From positions 234,202-298,201 of the forward strand of contig NZ_LGTB01000003.1 of assembly GCF_001238275.1 (NCBI RefSeq): a stretch of DNA of 64,000 nucleotides, read 5' to 3'. A model generated the notes under the pieces. That model searched no databases, had not been told where the DNA came from, and saw only the letters and a program-made list of their open reading frames with translations. Position 1 is the first letter of the stretch. Each line of letters opens with the position of its first letter. This stretch comes from Bradyrhizobium viridifuturi. GTDB lineage: Bacteria; Pseudomonadota; Alphaproteobacteria; Rhizobiales; Xanthobacteraceae. Positions 54,478 through 63,257 of this stretch are shown here, one piece after another. Position numbers and translations under genes: made by a program.

Positions 54478-55791
54478 TCAACGCGATGCCCGCCCGGCGG
54501 CTGCATTGGCGTTGACGGCGCCAGAGGCCTGTGAAGTCGGCCGCTCGCTGCTCGCGTTCGGGCGAGGTGCGCGGCTCTGCCTGGGGGCCTTCCTGGCGAA
54601 CAGAGCCTCATAGGCCGCGAGCAGCTTCGGCTCCTCATGCGTCCAGGACAACGCCCGCTCGACGCGGCTGCGGCCAAATGCGCCCATCGAGTCGCGCAGC
54701 GAGGGGTCATCGATCAGCGTGACGATCTTGCCGGCGAAATCCTGCGGGTCGTTCTTCGCGGCATAGAGCGAGGCGTCGAGCGCCGAGCGACGGCCTTCGC
54801 GGACGTCGAACTGAACGATCGGCCGTGCGAGCGCCATATACTCCATGATCTTGTTCATGGTGGAGATGTCGTTCATCGGCGTGACGCGATCCGGATTGAC
54901 GCAGACGTCGGCGGTCGAGAGCATCGTGAACAACGCGTCATCGGCGATGGCGCCGGTGAAGTTCACGTAGTCGGAGAGCCGCATCTCCTCGCAGAGCTTG
55001 ACGACCGCATTCCACTCCGGCCCGGTGCCGGCGATGTTGAACTGGATGTCGGTGCGTCCGAGGTCGTGCACGATATGGCCGATCGACTGCAGCAGCAGAT
55101 CGATGCCTTCGGACTGGCCGATGACGCCGACATAGCCGACGCTGTAGCGCCGGCCGCGGCGCCAGGCCGGATCGGCCGGACGGGAGCGCACGCGGTCGAG
55201 ATTGGGCCCGGAGCGCACCACGAAGACGCGATTGGCCGGCATCCGGCCGCGCGTGATCGCGATCTCGCGATAGGATTCGTTGGTCGCGATCGAGATGCTT
55301 GCGGTCTTGAAGGTGAGATATTCGACCAGCCGCAGCAGGTGCCAGAAAAAGTCCCTGCGGCCGAATTTCGCTTCATAGAGCTCGGGATTGACGTCGTGAT
55401 GATCGAACACGAAGCGCTTGCCGCCGAGCTTGAACAACAGGCCGATCAGGAAGATCAGGTCCGGCGGATTGCAGCCCTGGATCACGTCGAAGCCGTGCTT
55501 CCACGCAACCTTGATCGCGAGCAGCATCTCCCAGAACAGTGCGACCGGGTATTCGATGAGATAGGCGGCGATTCCGCGCGCCTCCACCGGCATCGGATGG
55601 CGGTAGATGTGAATGCCCTCGAGGCATTCATAAGCTTCGTCATGACCGCGCCCCTTCGGGCAGATCACCGAAACTTCATAGCCTGCCCTGCGCAGCGACG
55701 TTGCCTCGCACCACACCCTGCGATCGAAAGGAACCGGAAGGTTCTCGACGATGATCAGGATCCGCCGCGGTGATGGTTCAGCTCTCGACAT
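54478..55791 (-). CDS. Glycosyltransferase family 4 protein
   Basis: A 437-residue GT-B transferase. N-terminal IVENLPVPFDRRVWCEATSL followed by RRAGYEVSVICPKG is typical of WbuB/WsaF-like GT4 enzymes. The donor domain has VGYVGVIGQSEGIDLLL and FNIAGTGPEWNAV, then NDISTMNKIMEYMALARPIV with the nucleotide-contacting Glu. The C-terminal 40 residues are a serine/proline/alanine-rich tail not needed for the fold. It is the first gene of the minus-strand unit with algD, divergent from the hydrolase gene at 55909. Confidence 0.85.
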   Translation of the reverse strand: MSRAEPSPRRILIIVENLPVPFDRRVWCEATSLRRAGYEVSVICPKGRGHDEAYECLEGIHIYRHPMPVEARGIAAYLIEYPVALFWEMLLAIKVAWKHGFDVIQGCNPPDLIFLIGLLFKLGGKRFVFDHHDVNPELYEAKFGRRDFFWHLLRLVEYLTFKTASISIATNESYREIAITRGRMPANRVFVVRSGPNLDRVRSRPADPAWRRGRRYSVGYVGVIGQSEGIDLLLQSIGHIVHDLGRTDIQFNIAGTGPEWNAVVKLCEEMRLSDYVNFTGAIADDALFTMLSTADVCVNPDRVTPMNDISTMNKIMEYMALARPIVQFDVREGRRSALDASLYAAKNDPQDFAGKIVTLIDDPSLRDSMGAFGRSRVERALSWTHEEPKLLAAYEALFARKAPRQSRAPRPNASSERPTSQASGAVNANAAAGRASR

Positions 55792-55908
55792 CTGCGGTGA
55801 TCTATACCATTGACCTAACAACATCACAATCCGACTAACATCGGCATTAACATGCGCGGCTTGCACTTAGCAATCCCGGCACCGATGTGACGGCGACGAG
55901 ACAACGAC

Positions 55909-57153
55909 ATGGCAGGCAAGGCGACGGTGAGGGATTGGGGTCAAAGGGCGTTGATTGCACTGGTTTTGAGCACGCTGCTGCCGCTGGCCCACAAATGGCC
56001 GCTGCAATGGAGTGGCGCGGCGTCAAACGATGCGCTCACTGTGAGCCGCGTGAATGCGGTGATCCCGCCGTCACTTTTCGGCATGACGATCAACGCGATC
56101 GGGCAGTCGCAACCCTGGCCCGAGCTGAAATTCGACGGCGTCCGACTGTGGGGCGCGATCTACTGGGCGCAGATCAATCCTGCGCCCGGCATCTTCAATT
56201 GGGCGCGCTTCGACGCCATTCTTGCGGCGGCGGAGCGCGAGCATGTCGAGATCGTGCTCAATCTTGCCTACACGCCGCGATGGGCCGCCTCGGTGAAAGA
56301 CGCGCCGCCGGCGTTCGCGCCCGGTGCAAGTTCGCCGCCTGCCGACCTCGCATCATGGGATGAATGGGTGCGCGCTGCCGTCACGCGTGCCGCCGGCCGC
56401 ATCAAATACTGGGAAATCTGGAACGAGCCCGAGGATCCCAAATACTACTCGGGCGATATCGCGACCATGGTCCAGATGCAGAAGCGGGCCTATGAGATCA
56501 TCAAGGCCAGCGATCCCGGCCTGACCGTGCTGACGCCGCCGTCCAATGGCACGCCTGATGGGTATCGCTGGCAAAAGGCCTTCATGGCGCAAGGCGGCGG
56601 GCAATATGCCGACGTGTTCGCTTTCCATGGCTACACCAGCGAACCTGAAGCCGTGCTCGGAATCATCGCGCGGTTCAGGCAGATTCTCGCCGCGCACGAT
56701 CTTGCCGCACGGCCGATCTGGGACACCGAGGCCGGCTGGTCGTCCTATGAGGACAATCCGGACGGGTGCCTAGTGCGTGCCTACATCCTGAAATGGATCA
56801 GCGGCGTCGACCGGTTCTATTGGTATGAGTTCGCCGGCGGCGGCAGCGACTTTGGAAAATTATGGGACCCGGCGCGCGGGCTGCTTCCGAGCGGAGTGGC
56901 ATACCGCACGATCCAGTCATGGTTGGTCGGCGCGAGCGTCGTGAGCGCAGCCAGGACGTCGCCGTCGACCTGGCGCGTCGAGCTTCGCATGCCGGATGGC
57001 CGCAACGGCTTGATCCTCTGGACCACCAAGGGGCGGTCCGTTCAGCGGGTCGACCCGCGTTTCAGCCGTTTCCAGGGCCTCGACGGTGGCGAAGGGTCCG
57101 TCGCCAATGGCGAGGTCGAAATCTCGCCTAAACCGGTTCTGCTGCTCGAATGA
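55909..57153 (+). CDS. PslG/GH39-like glycoside hydrolase
   Basis: A 414-residue TIM-barrel hydrolase with an N-terminal signal/anchor (ALIALVLSTLLPLAHKWP). The acid/base Glu is in KYWEIWNEPEDPKYY (about residue 171) and the nucleophile Glu in IWDTEAGWSS (about 271), the clan GH-A pattern of GH39 and of PslG, the self-produced endoglycosidase of the Psl matrix operon. FDGVRLWGAIYWAQINP is the barrel entry. A short C-terminal beta domain follows. It should act in the periplasm, trimming or releasing polymer. First gene of the rightmost plus-strand unit. Confidence 0.8.
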   Translation: MAGKATVRDWGQRALIALVLSTLLPLAHKWPLQWSGAASNDALTVSRVNAVIPPSLFGMTINAIGQSQPWPELKFDGVRLWGAIYWAQINPAPGIFNWARFDAILAAAEREHVEIVLNLAYTPRWAASVKDAPPAFAPGASSPPADLASWDEWVRAAVTRAAGRIKYWEIWNEPEDPKYYSGDIATMVQMQKRAYEIIKASDPGLTVLTPPSNGTPDGYRWQKAFMAQGGGQYADVFAFHGYTSEPEAVLGIIARFRQILAAHDLAARPIWDTEAGWSSYEDNPDGCLVRAYILKWISGVDRFYWYEFAGGGSDFGKLWDPARGLLPSGVAYRTIQSWLVGASVVSAARTSPSTWRVELRMPDGRNGLILWTTKGRSVQRVDPRFSRFQGLDGGEGSVANGEVEISPKPVLLLE

Positions 57154-57263
57154 TAAGAATGTTAACGCGCAGGCGATGAGATAACTTTGATGACGCTCCC
57201 GGCTTCATTGCGGGCCGCAGGCGCGATACAAGGGCTCTGTTAACTTGAGGCGATTGACCGACT

Positions 57264-59450
57264 GTGAAGCAGATCGCGCAGAACTATAAGAGCGGTGAAC
57301 TCAAGCTGATCGACGTGCCGGCGCCGCGCTGCCGCCCCGGCGGGGTCCTGGTTCGTACGGCGTTCTCGGCAGTCTCGACCGGCACCGAGATGATGAAGTT
57401 CACTGAAGGCCGCCTGTCGCTGCTCGGCAAGGCGCGCGCGCGACCCGATCAGGCGGCCAAGGTGATGCGCTCGGTCCGCCAGCAGGGACTGGTTGCGACC
57501 TATCAGAAGGTGATGAACCGCCTCGATTCCTACACGCCGCTCGGTTATTCGCTGTCGGGTACCGTCGTGGAGGTCGGCGAGGGCGTCGGCGGCTTCTCGG
57601 TCGGGCAGCGGGTGTGCTGCGGCGGCAATCAATATGCAACCCATGCTGAATACAATTGGGTGCCGGTGAACCTCTGCGTGCCGGTTCCGGACAGCGCTGC
57701 GCTCGACCAGGCCGCCTTCGCCACGATCGCCTCGATTGCACTGCAGGCGATGCGCCAGTCCGAAATCCGTTTCGGCGAGACCGCCTGCGTGATCGGCCTC
57801 GGCCTGATCGGCCAGATCATGGTGCGCCTGCTGCGCAGCGCCGGTGTCGTGGTCACAGGGCTCGACCGGCTGGAGGTGCGCTGTCGTCAGTCGGAGGCGG
57901 CGGGCGCTGCGGTCTGCGCGGTCGCATCGGACGATACCGCGGCCGAGTTTCGTGCGCGGATCGACCAGCTGACCGCGGGAAACGGCGTCGATTGCGTGTT
58001 CATCACGGCAGGCAGCGACGATCCGGATCTCGCCTCGCGTTCGGCAGCACTGCTGCGCGACCGTGGCCGCATCGTCGATATCGGCAAATGCACGCTGAAC
58101 CTGCCGTGGAACGAGTTCTACGACAAGGAGCTCGACGTTCGCTTCTCGCGCTCCTACGGCCCCGGCCGCTACGATCCGCTCTACGAGGAGGGCGGCATCG
58201 ATTATCCGATCGGCCATGTGCGCTGGACCGAGAAGCGCAACATGGAGGCGATCGTCGCGCTGCTTGCCGACGGGCGGCTCGACTTCTCCTCGCTGATTTC
58301 CGAAGTGGTGCCGCTGGAGCAGGCGACCTCGGCGTTCGAGCGCATGAGCCGGGGCGAGGTCGGACTTGGCATGGTGTTCGCTTATCCGGACGCTGCCCCG
58401 CGCGCGATGCAGATGAGCTATCGTCCGGCCGTTGCCCTGCGCAGCGGCCGGGTGCGGCTCGGTGTCATCGGCGCGGGCAATTATGCCTCCAGCATGTTGT
58501 TGCCGCAGCTTGCGAACAACGCGCGCGTCGATCTCGTCGAGGTCGTGACCAATACCGGTCTCAGCGGCGCCACCGCGGTGCGCAAGTTCGGCTTCGCGCG
58601 CGCCTCGACGGATGCGGCCTCGCTGCTCGCGGCGGACGACATCGACGTCGTGCTGATCGCGACGCGTCACGCGTCCCATGCCGACCTCGCGGCGCAAGCG
58701 TTGCGCGCCGGCAAGGCGGTGTTCGTCGAAAAGCCGCTGGCGATCGACACCGGCTCGCTCGATCACCTGGAGCAGGTAATCCGGGAGACCGGCAACAACA
58801 GGCTGATGGTGGGCTTCAATCGCCGGTTCTCGCCGCTGCTATTGGGCATGCGCGCGGCGTTCGCGCCCGCCGGGCCGCAGACGCTGCAATATCGCGTCAT
58901 CGCCGGCCCGCTGGAGAAGTCATCCTGGTATCTGCAGGCCGAGACCGAAGGCAGTCGCTTCGTCGGCGAGGGCGGCCATTTCATCGACGTGTTGTCATGG
59001 TGGCTCGGCGCCTTGCCGGTGCGCGTTGCGGCGAGTGCCGCGGGCAGGGATGTCGACAATCTCGTCGCCACTTTCGATTTTGCCGACGGGTCGGTCGCGA
59101 GCCTCAGCTATCTCACCGGCGGCGATCCGCGGGTGCCGAAGGAAGCGCTCGAAATATCGGCGAGCACAGGCTTTGCCGCTTTCGACAATTTCTCCGGCTT
59201 CGAGGTCTGGCAGGCCGGACAGCGTACGGCGAAGACAGCGCGGCTCGACAAGGGGCAGCGGCCGATGCTGGATGCCTTCATTGGGGCCATCGCATCAGGG
59301 GCCGCGATGCCGATCGCGCTGGAATCGCTGCTCGCGACCACCCGCGCGACGCTCGCGGTGCAGGAGAGCGCGGCTGCCGGGATGCCGGTCGATCTGACGA
59401 TCAGCGCGACAGGGCAGGGTGTCGCGCGTGCCTCGATTGCGTCGAGATGA
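57264..59450 (+). CDS. Bi-domain oxidoreductase: zinc-type dehydrogenase fused to Gfo/Idh/MocA
   Basis: A 728-residue fusion. Residues 1-375 are a medium-chain dehydrogenase with an NAD-binding ACVIGLGLIGQIMVRLL and a GroES-like N-terminus (ISTGTE-like segment reads AVSTGTEMMKF). Residues about 393-720 are a Gfo/Idh/MocA oxidoreductase with VRLGVIGAGNYASSMLLPQL, the EKP motif in VFVEKPLAID, and EGGHFIDVLSWWLG. This bi-domain protein is regularly found next to heparinase II/III-type lyases in polysaccharide clusters. It probably modifies a nucleotide sugar. GTG start at 57264; the lyase gene overlaps its stop. Confidence 0.85.
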   Translation: MKQIAQNYKSGELKLIDVPAPRCRPGGVLVRTAFSAVSTGTEMMKFTEGRLSLLGKARARPDQAAKVMRSVRQQGLVATYQKVMNRLDSYTPLGYSLSGTVVEVGEGVGGFSVGQRVCCGGNQYATHAEYNWVPVNLCVPVPDSAALDQAAFATIASIALQAMRQSEIRFGETACVIGLGLIGQIMVRLLRSAGVVVTGLDRLEVRCRQSEAAGAAVCAVASDDTAAEFRARIDQLTAGNGVDCVFITAGSDDPDLASRSAALLRDRGRIVDIGKCTLNLPWNEFYDKELDVRFSRSYGPGRYDPLYEEGGIDYPIGHVRWTEKRNMEAIVALLADGRLDFSSLISEVVPLEQATSAFERMSRGEVGLGMVFAYPDAAPRAMQMSYRPAVALRSGRVRLGVIGAGNYASSMLLPQLANNARVDLVEVVTNTGLSGATAVRKFGFARASTDAASLLAADDIDVVLIATRHASHADLAAQALRAGKAVFVEKPLAIDTGSLDHLEQVIRETGNNRLMVGFNRRFSPLLLGMRAAFAPAGPQTLQYRVIAGPLEKSSWYLQAETEGSRFVGEGGHFIDVLSWWLGALPVRVAASAAGRDVDNLVATFDFADGSVASLSYLTGGDPRVPKEALEISASTGFAAFDNFSGFEVWQAGQRTAKTARLDKGQRPMLDAFIGAIASGAAMPIALESLLATTRATLAVQESAAAGMPVDLTISATGQGVARASIASR

Positions 59451-61437
59451 ATCCGGCCTGGTATCTGCGCCGCCTGCAGCGCATGGAGCCGTCCGAGCTT
59501 GCCGGACGGGTGAACGATCAGGTGCTGCGCCTGCTCTGGCGCATCACGCCGCCCGATATCGCGCGACACGCCAGCGCAAGGCTCGCTCCTCGCCCGCGGC
59601 AGCCGCGGCTGAAGCCGTTGCCGTCGCCGGCGTGCGCACCGCGACAAGCCGCCGAGCGGCTGCTCCAGAGCGCGGAGCGGATTCTCGCCGGCCAGTGGCG
59701 GATCTTTGCCAGGAATCATGGAGCGCTCGGCGAACGGCCCGACTGGTTCGTCGATGTCCGCAGCGGCAAGCGGGCGCCCGCGGACATGTATGCGTTTGCA
59801 GTTCCCTATCGCGACGAAGCTGCGGTCGGAAACATCAAATACATCTGGGAGGCGTCGCGTCACCACCATCTCACGGTGCTGGCCGCCGCGTATTACCTGA
59901 CCTCGGACGAGCGCTTTGCCAGGCGCGTGGCCGAGCATCTGGTGAGCTGGTGGCGTGAAAATCCGTTTCCCCGCGGCCCGCACTGGATCAGCGGTATCGA
60001 GCTTGGCGTGCGGCTGATCTCGTGGACCTGGGTGCGCCAGCTGTTGCAGAACTGGCCCGGCGCCCCAGCGTTGTTCGAGGACAACGACCTGTTCGTGACG
60101 CAGCTCTACGCACATCAATACTGGTTGTCGCAGTTCCCGAGCCGCGGCTCTTCCGCCAACAACCACGTCATCGCAGAGGCTGCCGGGCAGTTCGTGGCGG
60201 CCTGTGTGTTTCCGCTGTTCCGCGACAGCGCGCGATGGCGCGAGCAATCCGCCGGCACGCTGACACACGAAGCCGTTGCGCAAACCCTCGCCTGCGGCAG
60301 CAACGGCGAGCTCGCGAGCGATTATCACGGCTTTGTCCTCGAACTCCTGCTTGCCGCGGCGGTGCAGGGCGAGTCGTCGGGACATCCGCTTGGCGATGCG
60401 GTCTGGACCACGATGTGCCGCATGAGCGACGTCATCGCCGCGATGCTGGACGATCGCGCGCATCCGCCGCGTCAGGGCGACGGTGACGACGGCATCGGCC
60501 TGTTGCTCGACGATCACGCCGGCAATCGCTGGCTCGGTCTGCTCGGCAGCGGCGCGCGCCTGTTCGGCGATCTGCCATGGTGGCCCGGATTGCCGGAGGG
60601 CGATCTGCGCACGTTCCTTCTGACCGACGGCGTCAAGGCGCGTGCGATCGCGGCGCGGCCTGCGCGCCGCCCGCATTTGCTTGATGCGGCGGGACAGACG
60701 TTTCTCGTCGATCAAGACAATGCGGTGTGGTGCCGCTGCGATCACGGCCCGCATGGCTTCGGCCGCATTGCGGCGCATGCCCATGCGGATGCGCTGTCGC
60801 TCGAATGCAGGATCGGCGGGGTCGAGATCCTCGCCGACCCCGGCACCTATTGCTACCACGGCGATCCGCGATGGCGTGCCTATTTCCGCTCCACACTGGC
60901 GCACAACACGCTCTGCCTGTTCGCGCGCGATCAGTCGGTGTCCGGTGGGCCGTTCCTCTGGACGCGGCATGCGCGGGGCCGGCTGATCGCAGCAAGCGGC
61001 CTGGACGATGCTGATGCGGACGCAGGCTGGGCCGCGGAGCATTCGGGATACCATGACGAAGCCGGTCTCGTGCATCGCCGCTCGGTGCAATTGCAGCGTC
61101 GGGCGGCGCGGCTCGTCGTCACGGATATTGTGCTTGCCGACGAAGGGCTCGCGGTGCCGGCGAGCCTCAGCTGGCATCTCGGTCCCGAGGTCGAATGCAA
61201 GCTCGAGGGCCGCACGGCGCAGCTTGCGTGGCCGGGCGCCGCGGCGAGCTCGAGCTGCCGACGGCGCTCGACTGGATATCGTATCGCGGCGACGAGGCCA
61301 CGCCGGCCGGCTGGTATTCGCCGTCCTTCGATCTCAAGGTGCCGGCGACCACGCTGATCGGCTCCGGTACGCTCGCGACCGGCCAGGATCTGGTGACTGA
61401 GCTGCGCTGGTTTCCCGATCCGGTGCGTCGGTCATGA
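59447..61437 (+). CDS. Heparinase II/III (alginate lyase-like) family protein, C-terminal frameshift
   Basis: A polysaccharide lyase-like protein, restored length about 663 residues. The N-terminal alpha-toroid includes WISGIELGVRLISWTWVRQL and the substrate motif SSANNHVIAEAAGQF. The C-terminal beta part has RIAAHAHADALSLECRIGG, VEILADPGTYCYHGDPRW and TLAHNTLCLF, holding the presumed catalytic Tyr and His residues. No clear signal peptide is seen. At about 61243 one G is lost (GGGC read as GGC); the true end (GELELPTALDWISYRGDEA ... FPDPVRRS) lies in the next frame. It may degrade uronic acid-containing chains or act as an assembly factor. Confidence 0.8.
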
Positions 61438-62587
61438 AGATCCTGGTTGCGCACAACGAGTATCAGGGACGCGGCGGCGAGGACGTCGTGTTCGATGCGG
61501 AAGTGGACCTGTTGCGCGGCGCAGGACACAGCGTTGAAACGCTTACGGTCAGCAACGAGGCGATCAACTCGCTCGCCGCGCGGATCGCGACGACGCTGTC
61601 GATCGCCGACAATGCGCGGGGAAAACAGGTCATGGCGAAGGCAATCGACCGCTTCCGCCCCGACGTCGTGCACGTTCACAATTTTTTCCCGCTGCTCTCG
61701 CCCGCCGTGTTCGACGTCTGCCGGCAAAAGCGCGTGCCCGCGGTGGTGACGCTGCACAATTATCGCGCCATCTGCACCGGCGGCATGCTGCTGCGCGACG
61801 GGCGCATCTGCCACAAGTGCCTGGACCGCGGCCATCTCTGGGGCGTTGCCCATCGCTGCTACCGCGGATCGATTCCGGGCTCGCTGGCCTCGGCCTACAT
61901 GATCGCGCAGCACCGGCGCCGCGGCACCTGGACACGTCCCGGCCTGCGTCTGATTGCGCTGACGCAGTTTGCCCGCACCCTGTTCGTGCAGGCGGGCTTC
62001 GACGCAGGCCGATCGACGTGAAGCCGAACTTCATGGCCGATCCGGGGGCGCCTGATCCAGCCATGCCGCGCGCCGGGCTGCTCTATGTCGGACGGCTGAG
62101 CCGCGAGAAGGGCGTCGGCGTGCTGCTCGACGCCGTTGCGGGGAGCGGCGTGCCGTTGCGGATCGTGGGCGAGGGGCCGGAACGCGCTGCGCTCGCGGCG
62201 CGGGCGACCGGCAATGTCACCTTCCTTGGTGCGCGTTCGCGCGCGGAGGTGCTTGGGGAGATGGCCAATGCCCGGGCATTGGTCGTGCCGTCGCTATGGT
62301 ACGAAGGATTTCCCATGGTCGTGGTCGAGGCCTTCGCACGGGGCACGCCGGTGATCGCGTCCGAGATCGGCGGGCTGGCCGAGGCGGTGAGCGCCGGCAA
62401 GACCGGAGCGCTGGCGCCGCCGGGCGACGCCGTCGCGCTGAGAAACCGGATTTCCGACCTGCTGGGCACGCCTGATTGCGCGACGGCGTGGGGACAGGCC
62501 GCACGGGCCGCCTATCTCGCGCGCTACGCGCCGGATGAGAATCTCCGGCTGCTTGAGGCCGTCTACGCGCGTGCTGCCGCGGGATGA
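61434..62587 (+). pseudogene. Glycosyltransferase family 4 protein, frameshifted
   Basis: Restored length about 384 residues. N-terminal half: KILVAHNEYQGRGGEDVVFD, DVVHVHNFFPLLSPAVFDVC and RVPAVVTLHNYRAICTGGML with a CHKCL cysteine pair, typical of a GT4 subgroup in polysaccharide clusters. At about 62011 one base is missing (GGCCG-ATC) and reading stops at once. The next frame holds the donor domain: IDVKPNFMADPG, LLYVGRLSREKGVGVLLDAV, IVGEGPERAAL and YEGFPMVVVEAFARGTPVIA (E-x7-E). The start overlaps the stop of the lyase gene. An indel error is more likely than decay because the downstream half is perfectly conserved in motif order. Confidence 0.75.
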
Positions 62588-63000
62588 TCGATGCAGGCGG
62601 TTTGTTCCGCCTCGATCGGGCGCCGCCTTGCCGGTTTCCCCGTACCCATCCCTAACGGATTGCGGCAAATCTGATGTTAATCTGTTATATCAGGCGCCTT
62701 GTCCGACGCCACCGGCTCCGACCGGGCGGTCGGGTGACCTCGATTCTGCGATCGATTCCCCGGTTTTGGCGTGCCTGGAGCTCACGGATTGCAACCACAG
62801 CCAGCCATAACACTGATCGGGCTGACGGCCGGTTGTGAAGTTTGACGCTTTTTTGGAAAAACTCTCACGCGGCGCAGAAATATTTTTTCAGAGCAGAAAA
62901 TCGCGTCAAAGCACACGCAGCAGCAGCGAAATTCCGGGCTTTTGCGCGGTCTCGCGGGGCAATGAAACCCCGTATAATCACTACCCTTTTTTGCGTCGCG

Positions 63001-63036
63001 GCTAACATTCGGGATTTGCCTGCGCTGAATGTTAGC
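63001..63036. promoter_or_regulatory. 10-bp inverted repeat upstream of the RTX gene
   Basis: GCTAACATTC (63001-63010) and GAATGTTAGC (63027-63036) are perfect inverted copies with a 16-base spacer. Each half contains the AATGTTAR motif that recurs near other genes of the locus, so this may be a regulator site. Confidence 0.45.
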
Positions 63037-63104
63037 GCACGTGAGAAATGGCGCTAAGTCTCACATAAATCACGTGGAACCAGGCGTTAATGGCGCATTG
63101 CTGA

Positions 63105-63145
63105 TTGACACTCTCGCATTGCGGACTTAACAATGGACTTAACAA
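63105..63145 (+). promoter_or_regulatory. Putative promoter with tandem repeat
   Basis: TTGACA (63105-63110) matches the -35 consensus exactly and is followed after 17 bases by TAACAA as a weak -10. Two direct copies of GGACTTAACAA (63123-63133 and 63135-63145) overlap the -10 area and may be a binding site. Confidence 0.35.
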
Positions 63146-63257
63146 GTTCGTAACGTGTGTCCACATTTGAGCTGCGTCGCAACAATCGAGTTGTGAATCA
63201 ACAGCTTAGGTGTGGGCCAGCGGCTTGATCCTCGTATCCCAAGCAGGGGCTACATCG

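Larger units (their letters stand above)
62588..63257. other. AT-rich leader upstream of the RTX gene
   Basis: A 670-base gene-free region with lower GC than its flanks. It contains a perfect 10-bp inverted repeat (63001-63036), an 11-bp tandem repeat (63123-63145) and a consensus -35-like hexamer. No credible coding frame is seen. Confidence 0.45.

Noticed and set aside
57656..59446. N-terminal two-fifths of a 1233-residue plus-strand ORF
   Set aside because: Only the part from 59447 (the lyase) is real; the earlier part is the wrong frame of the bi-domain oxidoreductase.
59108..61177. 689-residue minus-strand ORF
   Set aside because: Antisense to the lyase, no recognisable domain.
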